Positions 9,598-17,615 of a stretch of 64,000 bases of DNA are shown here, piece after piece (the stretch's first letter is position 1; every line of letters begins with the position of its first letter). Origin of the DNA: Stenotrophomonas sp. VV52 (GTDB lineage Bacteria; Pseudomonadota; Gammaproteobacteria; Xanthomonadales; Xanthomonadaceae); the NCBI RefSeq assembly GCF_002893095.1, contig NZ_PKQQ01000002.1, forward strand, positions 1 through 64,000. Reading direction: 5' to 3'. The notes beneath the pieces were generated by a model. It was not told the origin of the DNA. It saw only the letters and a list, made by a program, of their open reading frames with translations, and made no database searches. The position numbers and the translations under genes are program-made.

Positions 9598-10503
9598 ATG
9601 GAAATTGCAATGATTGGACTGGGGCGCATGGGCGCCAACATGGCCGAGCGGCTGCATCGCGGCGGCCACCGCGTGATCGGCGTCGATCCGGGCGAGGCCG
9701 CACGTGCCAGCGCCGCCGAGCGCGGCTTCGAGGTGAGTGCGACCGTCGCCGACGCGCTGGCGACGATGTCGGTACCGCGCGTGGTGTGGCTGATGGTGCC
9801 GGCCGGTGAGGTGGTCGACCAGACCCTGGCCTCGCTGTCGCCGCACCTGTCCGAAGGTGATGTGGTGATCGACGGCGGCAATTCGTACTACAAGGATTCG
9901 ATGCGCCGCGCCGCGCAGCTGCTGGAAGAAGACGTGACCTACATCGACTGTGGCACCAGCGGCGGCGTGTGGGGGCTGCAGGAAGGCTACAGCCTGATGA
10001 TCGGCGGCGACACCGAAGCAGTGCAGCGCATTGGTGCGATCTTCCGCACCCTGGCACCGGCCGAGGACAGCGGCTGGGCGCACGTGGGGCCGAGCGGGGC
10101 AGGGCACTTCTGCAAGATGGTCCACAACGGCATCGAATACGGAATGATGCAGGCCTATGCCGAAGGATTCGCGCTGATGCAGCGCAAGACCGAGTTCAAC
10201 CTGGACCTGGGCGAGGTTGCGAAGGCGTGGCAGCACGGCAGCGTGGTGCGCTCGTGGCTGCTCGACCTGAGTGCCGACGCGTTGCAGCGCAACCCCCAGC
10301 TGGACGGCATCGCCCCGTTCGTGCCCGATTCCGGCGAAGGCCGCTGGACCGTGGCCGAAGCGATCGACCTGGATGTGTCGGCGCCGGTGATTACCCTGTC
10401 GCTGCTGGAACGCCTGCGCTCGCGCGAAAAGAATTCCTTCAGCGACCGCATGCTCTCCGCCTTGCGCAACCAGTTCGGCGGCCACGCGATGATGAAGGAG
10501 TAA
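9598..10503 (+). CDS. gnd: 6-phosphogluconate dehydrogenase (decarboxylating), short form
   Basis: This cytoplasmic enzyme of 301 residues converts 6-phosphogluconate to ribulose-5-phosphate. It has an N-terminal Rossmann motif (MIGLGRMGANMAERL), the substrate-binding signature GGNSYYKDS, and the helical domain with GPSGAGHFCKMVHNGIEY, which carries the catalytic Lys and HN motif. The short length is that of the YqeC/GndA-like form, about 160 residues shorter than the E. coli enzyme, and this form often prefers NAD. An AGAGGTGAG ribosome site overlaps the end of the preceding gene, so co-translation is likely. Confidence 0.92.
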   Translation: MEIAMIGLGRMGANMAERLHRGGHRVIGVDPGEAARASAAERGFEVSATVADALATMSVPRVVWLMVPAGEVVDQTLASLSPHLSEGDVVIDGGNSYYKDSMRRAAQLLEEDVTYIDCGTSGGVWGLQEGYSLMIGGDTEAVQRIGAIFRTLAPAEDSGWAHVGPSGAGHFCKMVHNGIEYGMMQAYAEGFALMQRKTEFNLDLGEVAKAWQHGSVVRSWLLDLSADALQRNPQLDGIAPFVPDSGEGRWTVAEAIDLDVSAPVITLSLLERLRSREKNSFSDRMLSALRNQFGGHAMMKE

Positions 10504-10513
10504 CGCGGTCCGA

Positions 10514-11557
10514 TCAGCGCAGGTCCACGCGCCGACCGGTGTCGGCGCTTTCGCGGCCGGCTTCCAACAGGCGCATCAGTTGGAGGGCCTGCTCGGCAGT
10601 CACCGGCGGTTCGCCTTCGCCGAGCATCGCGTCGCGGAATGCGGCATAGAAGCGCCGGTAGTCGCCGAGTGCGTTGTCCACGCTCCTGCGTTGCACTTTG
10701 CCGTCCTCATCCACCTGCACCTGCTGCCCATGCACCGGGTCCAGCCCCCAGCCCGGTGCGCCTGGCGCGATGCCCTGGCGCAACTGGTCTTCCTGCACGT
10801 CGAGGCCGTCCTTCAGGTAACTGCCGTGGCTGCCATGCACCGCGAAGCGCGTTGCGGAGGCCGCCACCAGCGAGCCCGCATGCACGATCGCGCGCAGGCC
10901 GGGGTAGTGCAGCACCGCATGGAAATAGTCATCGCTGCGTGCGCCGTCGCGTTGCGCGTCGATGTCGGCACTGATCGCTTCGGGCCAGCCAAACAGCTGC
11001 AGCATCTGGTCGAGCAGGTGCGGGCCGAGATCCATCCACAAGCCACTGCCCGGTGCGTCGCTCTCGCGCCAGCGGTCGCGCACCTGCGGGCGGAAGCGGT
11101 CGAAGTGCGAATGGCATTCGGCGATCCGTCCCAATGCGCCGGACTCCAGCACGCCACGCAGGCTGAGGTAGTCGGCATCGAAACGCCGGTTCTGGAACAC
11201 GCTGACTATGCGCTCGGCGCTGCGTGCGGCGTCGACTACGCTGCGCGCTTCGGCCGTGCTCAACGCAAAGGGTTTATCCACCAGCACATGCTTGCCGGCC
11301 TGCAGCGCCGCCAATGCCAGCGGCGCATGCTGCTCGTTCGGCGTGGCGATCACCACTGCGTCGATGGCCGGGTCGGCCAGCAGGTCGTCCACCTGCGCGT
11401 GCACATGCACGTCGGTGAACGTGCGCAGCAGGCGGTCGCGCTGCGAACTGACGATGGCGTGCAAGGCCAGCCCGGGAGTGTGCTGGATCAGCGGTGCATG
11501 GAACACGCTGCCGGCCAGGCCGTAACCGATCAGTCCCACCTGCAGGATCGCGCTCAT
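10514..11557 (-). CDS. Gfo/Idh/MocA family oxidoreductase
   Basis: This NAD(P)-dependent oxidoreductase of about 347 residues has an N-terminal Rossmann fold (VGLIGYGLAGSVFHAPLI), the family EKP-like motif as VDKPFALS, and a C-terminal GFO/IDH/MocA domain with GSGLWMDLGPHLLDQ. Members act on sugars, inositols and related alcohols, and the substrate here cannot be told. The start at 11557 was chosen over an upstream ATG at 11599 because the Rossmann strand begins right after it and an AAGG site lies at a proper distance. It converges on gnd with only 10 bp between stop codons. Confidence 0.88.
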   Translation of the reverse strand: MSAILQVGLIGYGLAGSVFHAPLIQHTPGLALHAIVSSQRDRLLRTFTDVHVHAQVDDLLADPAIDAVVIATPNEQHAPLALAALQAGKHVLVDKPFALSTAEARSVVDAARSAERIVSVFQNRRFDADYLSLRGVLESGALGRIAECHSHFDRFRPQVRDRWRESDAPGSGLWMDLGPHLLDQMLQLFGWPEAISADIDAQRDGARSDDYFHAVLHYPGLRAIVHAGSLVAASATRFAVHGSHGSYLKDGLDVQEDQLRQGIAPGAPGWGLDPVHGQQVQVDEDGKVQRRSVDNALGDYRRFYAAFRDAMLGEGEPPVTAEQALQLMRLLEAGRESADTGRRVDLR

Positions 11558-11728
11558 GAAATCGCCTTTGCTGTATGCGGGGAGTAAGAATAATTGCAAT
11601 TGATGCAGTGCGGAAACGTGAACCGTTGGGGATCAAGCTGACTGGTTCACGGCGATTTGATGTGGCGGCGACGTCTCGTGTACGCATCGCCGCCGACACT
11701 GGCGGCACACACCAGGGAGACACCGCAC

Positions 11729-12106
11729 ATGACCAACACTACGCGTAATCTGCTTGCTGCTTCGCTCGCCTTCGGCATGCTGCTGGGCACCTCCGCAGCG
11801 ATGGCCAAGGATCCGCCGAAGACCACCGACCACAGCGCCATGACCCATGCCGACACGCATGACTCGGCCGAGCCGGTGACCGATACCTGGATCACCACCA
11901 AGGTCAAGAGCGACCTGCTGGCCAGCAGCAATGTGTCCGGCACCGACGTCAAGGTGGAAACGGTCAACGGCGTCGTATCGCTGTCCGGCACCGTCGCCAC
12001 CAAGGCCGAGCACGACAAGGCCGTGATGACCGCCAAGAACATCAAGGGCGTCAAGAGCGTCGACTCGAAGGCGCTGATGGTCGCCGGCGCCGCTGCCAAG
12101 CGCTGA
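11729..12106 (+). CDS. Periplasmic BON-domain protein (OsmY-like)
   Basis: This exported protein of 125 residues has a signal peptide (LLAASLAFGMLLGTSAAMA) and one BON domain covering roughly 55-120, including DTWITTKVKSDLLAS, VETVNGVVSLSGTV and the Gly-Val-rich end KGVKSVDSKALMV. BON domains bind phospholipid or envelope surfaces. OsmY-type proteins respond to osmotic and envelope stress. An AGGGAGA site precedes the ATG at 11729, and a strong terminator follows, so it is monocistronic. A perfect AATTGCAATT palindrome at 11592-11601 lies between it and the divergent oxidoreductase gene. Confidence 0.88.
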   Translation: MTNTTRNLLAASLAFGMLLGTSAAMAKDPPKTTDHSAMTHADTHDSAEPVTDTWITTKVKSDLLASSNVSGTDVKVETVNGVVSLSGTVATKAEHDKAVMTAKNIKGVKSVDSKALMVAGAAAKR

Positions 12107-12132
12107 TCGACACCGCAACGCATTCAGAGGAG

Positions 12133-12160
12133 GGGCGCGCCGCAGGGCGCGCCCTTTTTT
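12133..12160 (+). terminator. Intrinsic terminator after the BON-domain gene
   Basis: The stem GGGCGCGC/GCGCGCCC (12133-12140 with 12147-12154) and a six-base loop are followed by six T residues. Confidence 0.92.
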
Positions 12161-12255
12161 GATGTCTCCGGACTGTCCGGTCCTGTCCCGTATTCACGTT
12201 GGTGTGGAGTATATTCACGCCATACATGAACCCGGCCGGGGAGGCCGAGTACGCC

Positions 12256-13767
12256 ATGCCACCGATCGGGTCTTCGTTGGGACACCTGCGCATCCTGCTG
12301 GTGGAAGATTCGCCTGACGACGCCGCGCTGATGAGCCGGCAGATGCTCGACGCCGGCCTGCAGGCCAGTTTCGAGCGGGTGGAGACCGCGGCCGAACTGC
12401 GCGAGGCACTGCTGCGCTTCGCGCCAGACATCGTGCTGTCCGAACTGGGCATGCCCGGGTTCGCCGGCAACCAGGCGCTGGAGATCGTGCGCGGCTGGCA
12501 CGCGGACCTGCCCTTCATCTTCGTCTCCGGCACCCTGGGCGAAGAGAACGCGGTGGCGGCCCTGCACCAGGGCGCCAACGACTACATCATCAAGCACCAG
12601 CCGGCGCGGTTGCCTTCGGCGGTGGCACGCGCGGTGCGCGATGCGCGCGGGTCCATCGACCGGCAGCGGGTGGAAGCCGAACTGATGCGTGCGCAGCGGC
12701 TGGAAAGCCTGTCGCTGCTGGCCGCCGGGCTCAGCCACGACCTCCGCAACATCCTGCAGCCGCTGTTGATCATGCCCGAGCTACTCAAGGCCCGAACCCC
12801 GGACCCGCAGCTGCACCACCTGGCCGACGTGATCGCCGAGTGCGGCCGGCGCGGGCATGAAATGGCCGAGTCGATGCTGTCGTTCGTACGCGGGTCGCGC
12901 AACGCTCGCGAACGCATCCAGGTCGCGCACCTGTTCGACGCGATCGGGCTGCTGCTGCGCAGTACGCTGCCGGCGCAGGTCAGCCTGCACCTGGAGGTGG
13001 TTGACCCGGCGCTGGCGGTGGACGCCAACTACACCGAACTGCAGCAGGTGCTGCTGAACCTGGCGCTCAATGCGATCCAGGCCATGCCCGATGGCGGCCG
13101 CCTGACCCTGCGCGCCGAAGCCGATGCCGATCCACGCGGCGTGGAGCGGCTGCGCCTGTCGGTGAACGACGAGGGCGTGGGCATGGGGCCGGAGGTGATG
13201 GCGCGCCTGTTCAATCCGTTCTTCACCACCAAGCCCAACGGCACCGGCCTGGGCCTGATCTCCTGCAAGCGCATCATCGAAGGCGCCAAGGGCAGCATCC
13301 AGGTCGCCAGCACCCCCGGCGTCGGCAGCTGTTTCGTGCTGCTGCTGCCGATCCGCGCCGAAGTTGTCGAGGAGGCACCGCTGGCGCCGCCGGTGGCCGC
13401 CGGTGCCGGGCAGTCGATCCTGGTGGTGGACGCCGAGGCGACCCGGCTCTCGCTGCTGGGCAATGCGCTGTCCAGCCAGGGCTACCACCTGCAGCTGGCC
13501 TCCGACGGTGGCGCGGCGCTGCGCTGGATGCAGCAGGAAGCGATGCCGGCGCTGGTCATTGCCGACGCCGGCGACAAGCTGCTCTCGGCCGGCCACCTGC
13601 TGGATGAAATGGCCGCACTGGGTTACCACGGCCCGGCGCTGGTGCTGGAGGACGTGGACGAACCGGCGCCGCTGCAGGAATACCCCACCGGCGTGAGCGT
13701 CCACGTGCTGCGCAAGCCGCTCGAAATGCAGCAGGTGTTCCGCTCGGTCGCCGACGCGTTGGGGTGA
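12256..13767 (+). CDS. Orphan cytoplasmic hybrid histidine kinase (REC-HisKA-HATPase-REC) with Glu at the first receiver site
   Basis: This protein of 503 residues (from ATG 12256) has no membrane segment. Domains in order: a receiver (about 10-130), a dimerisation/phosphoacceptor helix with His161 in SHDLRN, an HATPase domain with N-box (NLALNAIQAM) and G-boxes (DEGVGMG, GTGLGL), and a second receiver (about 390-503). In the first receiver the expected phospho-Asp is Glu63 (VLSELGMPG, codon GAA), while the acidic pocket (VEDSPDD) and the Lys of IIKH are kept. The second receiver has Asp in VIADAG. No partner regulator is adjacent. The start rests on a GGGGAGG site. An ATG at 12226 is possible. 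Confidence 0.88.
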   Translation: MPPIGSSLGHLRILLVEDSPDDAALMSRQMLDAGLQASFERVETAAELREALLRFAPDIVLSELGMPGFAGNQALEIVRGWHADLPFIFVSGTLGEENAVAALHQGANDYIIKHQPARLPSAVARAVRDARGSIDRQRVEAELMRAQRLESLSLLAAGLSHDLRNILQPLLIMPELLKARTPDPQLHHLADVIAECGRRGHEMAESMLSFVRGSRNARERIQVAHLFDAIGLLLRSTLPAQVSLHLEVVDPALAVDANYTELQQVLLNLALNAIQAMPDGGRLTLRAEADADPRGVERLRLSVNDEGVGMGPEVMARLFNPFFTTKPNGTGLGLISCKRIIEGAKGSIQVASTPGVGSCFVLLLPIRAEVVEEAPLAPPVAAGAGQSILVVDAEATRLSLLGNALSSQGYHLQLASDGGAALRWMQQEAMPALVIADAGDKLLSAGHLLDEMAALGYHGPALVLEDVDEPAPLQEYPTGVSVHVLRKPLEMQQVFRSVADALG

Positions 13768-13778
13768 TTGCAGGCACC

Positions 13779-13855
13779 GCGTGGAGCCGGCCAGCGGCCG
13801 GCACTACACGGGTGGGTCAAGCGTCGGTAGTGCCGGCCGCCGGCCGGCTCCACGC
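13779..13855. repeat. Inverted pair of SMAG (GTAG) palindromes
   Basis: Two 25-bp elements, 13783-13807 on the minus strand and 13827-13851 on the plus strand, each read GTAGTGCCGGCCG and fold into a GCCGGCC hairpin. Their GTAG ends face each other across about 20 bp, and flanking GCGTGG/CCACGC extends the inverted symmetry. This dimer lies between the convergent kinase and Anbu genes and could form a long cruciform or RNA hairpin that blocks read-through. Confidence 0.9.
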
Positions 13856-13865
13856 AATGCCGGCT

Positions 13866-14600
13866 TCACCCCTCCCAGGGAAACCTTGGCAGCGACGCCA
13901 CCGCCTGCTCCAACCGCCGCGACCAGTTCCCGTGGATCTCCGCATACAAGGGGCTGTCGCCGGCCAGCCGCATGCGGTGGCTGATCCGCAGGTCGCCGGC
14001 GCGCAGCAGCACCAGGTCCACCGGCAGGCCGACCGACAGGTTGGAGCGGATGGTGGAGTCCAGCGACACGATCGCGGTGCGTGCGGCGTCGTCCAGGTGG
14101 GTCTGCGGGCGGATGATGCGGTCCAGGATCGGCTTGCCGTACTTGGACTCGCCGATCTGCAGGAACGGGGTCTCCGGCGAGGCCGCAATCGCGTTGCCCA
14201 GCGGATAGATCATGTACAGCCCCGGATGCTCGCCGCCGACCTGGCCGCCCAGGATCAGCGTGGCTTGGGTGTTGACCCCGTCATGGCCGTGCTCGGGGTT
14301 GCTGCATTTGACCTGGCTGTCCACCAGCACCCGGCCCACGTACTCGGCGACCTCGAACAGGTGCCGGTAGGCGCGCAGGTTTTCCGGCCGCTGTTCCTCG
14401 ACGTCGCGGTGCAGCCGCGAGATCAGCAACTGGGTGGTGGCGAGGTTGCCGGCGGCCATGATGACGAAGCTGGCCTGGCCCGGGAACTCGAATTCGTGCA
14501 GCTTGCGGTGCACGCGAACGTCGTCCAGCGACGCGTTGGTACGGGTATCGGCGGCGAAGACCAGGCCTTCATCCACCGCAATGCCGACGCAATAGGTCAT
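13866..14600 (-). CDS. Anbu-type proteasome homologue (Ntn hydrolase)
   Basis: This 244-residue proteasome beta-subunit relative starts MTYCVGIAVDEGLVFAADTR. Thr2 would be the N-terminal nucleophile after Met removal, and the following strands and Asp match the Ntn-hydrolase core. The MTYCVG start and size identify the Anbu branch (ancestral beta subunit), distinct from HslV. In many bacteria anbu lies with an ATP-grasp protein, an alpha-E protein and a transglutaminase. None is present here: the neighbours are the orphan kinase and folK. Substrates are unknown, and proteolytic activity is inferred from the family only. Confidence 0.88.
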   Translation of the reverse strand: MTYCVGIAVDEGLVFAADTRTNASLDDVRVHRKLHEFEFPGQASFVIMAAGNLATTQLLISRLHRDVEEQRPENLRAYRHLFEVAEYVGRVLVDSQVKCSNPEHGHDGVNTQATLILGGQVGGEHPGLYMIYPLGNAIAASPETPFLQIGESKYGKPILDRIIRPQTHLDDAARTAIVSLDSTIRSNLSVGLPVDLVLLRAGDLRISHRMRLAGDSPLYAEIHGNWSRRLEQAVASLPRFPWEG

Positions 14601-14684
14601 GTCGGTGTCCTATGATGTGCACCCCGATTCTATGCGGTGACCCTGTTGGTCCTGTGTGGATTCGCCCCACGTACGCTGAATACC

Positions 14685-15170
14685 ATGACCACTGTGCTCC
14701 TGAGCCTGGGCAGCAACCTGCAGCCGCAACAGCATCTTCACGCCGCGGTGGCCGTGCTGCGCCAGCGTTTCGGCGATATCCGGGTGTCCCCGGCCTACCG
14801 CACCGCGGCGGTGGGGTTCGACGGCCCGGCCTTCCTCAACAATGCGGTGGCGCTGGAAACCGACATGCCGCTGGAGGCGCTGGACACCTGGCTGCATGCG
14901 GTGGAAGACGCGCACGGGCGCGACCGCAGCGGGCCGCGTTTCAGCGACCGGACCCTGGACATCGACGTGGTGTTCTACGGCGACCTGATCGTGGAAGGCC
15001 CCGGCCACCTGCGCATTCCGCGTCCCGAGCTGAAGCACGCCTTCGTGCTCAAGCCGCTGGCAGACATCGCGCCGGACTTCGTGGACCCGGTCAGCGGGCT
15101 GACCCTGGCCGCGTTGTGGAAGGCGCACAAGCAATACGACGACGCGTTCGAGGTCGTCGAACTGGGGTAA
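14685..15170 (+). CDS. folK: 6-hydroxymethyl-7,8-dihydropterin pyrophosphokinase FolK
   Basis: FolK transfers pyrophosphate from ATP to 6-hydroxymethyl-dihydropterin in folate synthesis. The 161-residue protein begins MTTVLLSLGSNL, the usual family N-terminus, and carries the HPPK signature GPRFSDRTLDIDVVFYG with its two Asp metal ligands. The start at 14685 is preferred to 14637 for this reason. It converges with the pteridine reductase gene, with only 6 bp between stops, so two pterin-related genes lie end to end. Confidence 0.93.
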   Translation: MTTVLLSLGSNLQPQQHLHAAVAVLRQRFGDIRVSPAYRTAAVGFDGPAFLNNAVALETDMPLEALDTWLHAVEDAHGRDRSGPRFSDRTLDIDVVFYGDLIVEGPGHLRIPRPELKHAFVLKPLADIAPDFVDPVSGLTLAALWKAHKQYDDAFEVVELG

Positions 15171-15176
15171 TCCCCA

Positions 15177-15914
15177 TCACGACAACATCCGCCCCCCGTC
15201 CACCCGCAACGTGTGCCCGGTCACAAACGGGGCGTCGTTGACCAGCCAATACACCGCCTCGGCGATTTCCTCCACCGTCCCGGTACGGCCCAGCGGCGTG
15301 CGCGTCAGCAGCGCCTGCTGCGCATAGTCGTCCTTGCCCTGTTCGGGCCACAGGATCGCGCCCGGCGCCACCGCATTGACCCGGACCTTGGGCGCCAGCT
15401 CCAGCGCCAGCGAACGGGTTACCATTTCCAGCGCCGCCTTGGCCGCCGCATAGACCGGGTGGTCGCGCATCGGCTGGGTGCCGTGCAGGTCGGTCAGGTT
15501 GACGATGCAGCCCTGGTGGCGGCGCAGCTGCGAGGCCGCCGCCTGGGCCAGCAGCAGCGGCGCGCGGGCGTTGACCGCGAACAGGTCGTCCCACTGCTCG
15601 GCGGTGATCTGGCCGAGCAGGGTGGGGTAGAAGTTGGAGGCATTGTTGACCAGCGCGTCCAGCCGCCCGAACTGGGCCACGGTCTGTTCGACCATGTCGG
15701 GCAGGGCCTCGGCGTCGCGCAGGTCGGCCTGCAGGGCCAGCACGCTGCCCGGGCGCAGCATGTCCAGGTCGAAGGCCATCTGCTGCAGCTCGGCGGTGGA
15801 GGTGTTGGCGTGCAGCACCACCGACCAGCCACAGGAGTGGAACTGGCGGGCAATCGCGGCGCCGATCCGGCGCGCGCTGCCGGTGATCAGCACGACGGGT
15901 GTGGTGGCGGTCAT
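15177..15914 (-). CDS. folM: Pteridine reductase / dihydromonapterin reductase-like SDR
   Basis: This short-chain dehydrogenase of 245 residues has the pteridine-reductase form of the cofactor motif, TGSARRIG, an NNASNFYPT segment, the YAAAK catalytic pair and a C-terminal TGHTLRVDGG. FolM and PTR1 relatives reduce dihydrobiopterin, dihydromonapterin or dihydrofolate with NADPH. The start at 15914 follows an AAGGAG site. Its neighbour folK supports a pterin role. The gene faces away from the methyltransferase gene, sharing a 55-bp divergent promoter region. Orthology to E. coli FolM versus PTR1 is not resolved. Confidence 0.87.
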   Translation of the reverse strand: MTATTPVVLITGSARRIGAAIARQFHSCGWSVVLHANTSTAELQQMAFDLDMLRPGSVLALQADLRDAEALPDMVEQTVAQFGRLDALVNNASNFYPTLLGQITAEQWDDLFAVNARAPLLLAQAAASQLRRHQGCIVNLTDLHGTQPMRDHPVYAAAKAALEMVTRSLALELAPKVRVNAVAPGAILWPEQGKDDYAQQALLTRTPLGRTGTVEEIAEAVYWLVNDAPFVTGHTLRVDGGRMLS

Positions 15915-15969
15915 CGGGGCTCCTTGCGGCTCGGCTATGCTGTGCATTGTCACCGCAATCGCCTGCACC

Positions 15970-17154
15970 ATGCATTCTTCCCTGCCCACGCCCGACACCG
16001 ACGCCCTGGCCCACAGCGACGAACTGGCCGCCGCCCTGCGCGCGGAGATCCTCGCCAACGGCGGTGCGATGCCGTTTGCCCGGTTCATGGAGCTGAGCCT
16101 GTATGCGCCCGGCTACGGCTATTACAGCGCCGGGTCCAGCAAGTTCGGCGAGGCCGGCGACTTCACCACCGCGCCGGAAATGGGCCCGCTGTTCACCGCG
16201 ACCTTGGCCAACGCGATCGCCCCGGTCATGCAGCAGCTCGGGCCGGAAGCGCGATTCCTGGAGCTGGGCGGCGGCAGCGGCGCATTCGCCGAGATCCTGC
16301 TCAAGCGCATGCTGGAACTGGACGCCCTGCCCGAGCGTTACGCGATCCTGGAACCGAGTGCGGACCTGCGCGAACGCCAGCGCGAGCGCCTGGAACGGGC
16401 GCTGGTACCGCCCCTGTTTGCCCTGGTGGAATGGCTGGACGCCCCGTTCGACGACGACTGGGACGGCGTGGTGTTCGCCAACGAAGTGATCGACGCCCTG
16501 CCCACGCCGCGCTTCCTCGCGCGCGACGGCATGGTGTACGAGGAAACCGTGGAGCTGGATGCCGACGGCGCGTTCATGCGCGGCGCGCAGCCGGCCGACG
16601 CGATGCTTACCTCGGCCGTGCGCCATCTGGAACGCTACCGCGAAAAGCCCTTTGCCGACGGCTACCGCTCCGAGCTGCTGCCGCACCTGCCGTACTGGAT
16701 CCAGGCGGTGGCCGGCGGGCTCAAGCGCGGCGCGATGCTGTTCGTCGACTACGGCTACCCGCGCAACGAGTTCTACAACGACGACCGCGATGACGGCACC
16801 GTGCGCGCGTTCTACCGCCACCACGTGCACAACGACGTGTTCCTGTGGCCGGGCCTGCAGGACCTGACCGCCTCGGTGGACTTCACCGCGCTGGCCGAAG
16901 CCGGGACCCATGCCGGCTTCGAGCTGGCCGGGTACTGCACGCAGTCCAGCTTCCTGCTCGGCAACGGCTTGGACGCGCTGTTGTCGCTGGCCGAAGGCCG
17001 TGCCGACGAGGTGGGCAAGCTGCGCCTGCGCGACCAGGTCAAGAAGCTCACCCTGCCCAGCGAAATGGGCGAGCGTTTCCAGGTGATGGGGTTCCAGCGC
17101 GACGTGGATTTCGAACCGGCGTTCGCGCTCGGCGACCTGACCTGGCGCCTCTGA
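15970..17154 (+). CDS. MidA/NDUFAF7-family SAM-dependent methyltransferase (DUF185)
   Basis: This 394-residue protein matches the family of mitochondrial NDUFAF7 (MidA), a protein-arginine methyltransferase for complex I assembly. The bacterial role is unproven. It has an N-terminal helix pair with MPFARFMELSLYAPGYGYY, the FGEAGDFTTAPE block, SAM-binding motif ELGGGSGAFAE (near 98-108) and an FANEVIDALP motif. The start at 15970 fits the family N-terminus. The following VanZ-like gene starts 1 bp after its stop, so the two are probably co-transcribed. Confidence 0.9.
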   Translation: MHSSLPTPDTDALAHSDELAAALRAEILANGGAMPFARFMELSLYAPGYGYYSAGSSKFGEAGDFTTAPEMGPLFTATLANAIAPVMQQLGPEARFLELGGGSGAFAEILLKRMLELDALPERYAILEPSADLRERQRERLERALVPPLFALVEWLDAPFDDDWDGVVFANEVIDALPTPRFLARDGMVYEETVELDADGAFMRGAQPADAMLTSAVRHLERYREKPFADGYRSELLPHLPYWIQAVAGGLKRGAMLFVDYGYPRNEFYNDDRDDGTVRAFYRHHVHNDVFLWPGLQDLTASVDFTALAEAGTHAGFELAGYCTQSSFLLGNGLDALLSLAEGRADEVGKLRLRDQVKKLTLPSEMGERFQVMGFQRDVDFEPAFALGDLTWRL

Positions 17155-17155
17155 G

Positions 17156-17545
17156 ATGCTGCCCACCGGGATGTTGAAGCCGCTGCGCTTTCCGCGCCTG
17201 TGGCTGGGGCTGTGGTGGCTGGCGATCGTGAGCACGATCGTGGTCTGCCTGATCCCGCCGCCGCCGCTGGCGTTGCCGCCCAACAGCGACAAGGTCGAGC
17301 ATTTCCTCGCGTATTTCCTGTTGGCCTCGGCGGCGGTACAGATCTACCGCACGCGCACGGCGCTGCTGTGCGCCGGCGCCGGGTTGGTGCTGCTGGGCGT
17401 CGGCATTGAATTCCTGCAGGGCGCGCTGACCACCAACCGCATGGCCGACCCGATGGATGCGCTGGCCAACACGACCGGCGTGATCGCTGGCATGGCGGTG
17501 GTTTTCACCCCGCTGCGGGATCTGTTGATCCGCCTGAAGGGGTAG
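17156..17545 (+). CDS. VanZ-like integral membrane protein
   Basis: This 129-residue protein has about four hydrophobic segments and the conserved VanZ-family residues SDKVEHFLAYF and GVGIEFLQGAL...RMADPMDALANTTG. The family includes VanZ of teicoplanin resistance and many small membrane proteins of unknown role. It follows the MidA-type gene directly. A start at 17171 (second Met) is also possible. The TAG stop is part of the GTAG end of a SMAG palindrome (see that entry). Confidence 0.85.
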   Translation: MLPTGMLKPLRFPRLWLGLWWLAIVSTIVVCLIPPPPLALPPNSDKVEHFLAYFLLASAAVQIYRTRTALLCAGAGLVLLGVGIEFLQGALTTNRMADPMDALANTTGVIAGMAVVFTPLRDLLIRLKG

Positions 17546-17612
17546 TGCCGGCCGCCGGCCGGCTCCAGGTGAAACCTGCTACCCCGAGGCGCCGGCCAGC
17601 GGCCGGCACTAC
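17542..17612. repeat. Outward-facing pair of SMAG palindromes between convergent genes
   Basis: The first element, 17542-17566 on the plus strand, begins with the GTAG that contains the stop codon of the VanZ-like gene. The second, 17591-17612 on the minus strand, ends 4 bp from the hexosaminidase stop. Each has the GTAGTGCCGGCCG core and folds on itself, and together they are inverted. The pair fills the whole gap between the two genes and probably acts as an RNA-end stabiliser or transcription barrier. Confidence 0.9.
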
Positions 17613-17615
17613 GGA

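Noticed and set aside
11592..11601. AATTGCAATT palindrome as an operator
   Set aside because: Perfect but short and alone, with no second copy or adjacent regulator. It is mentioned only with the BON gene.
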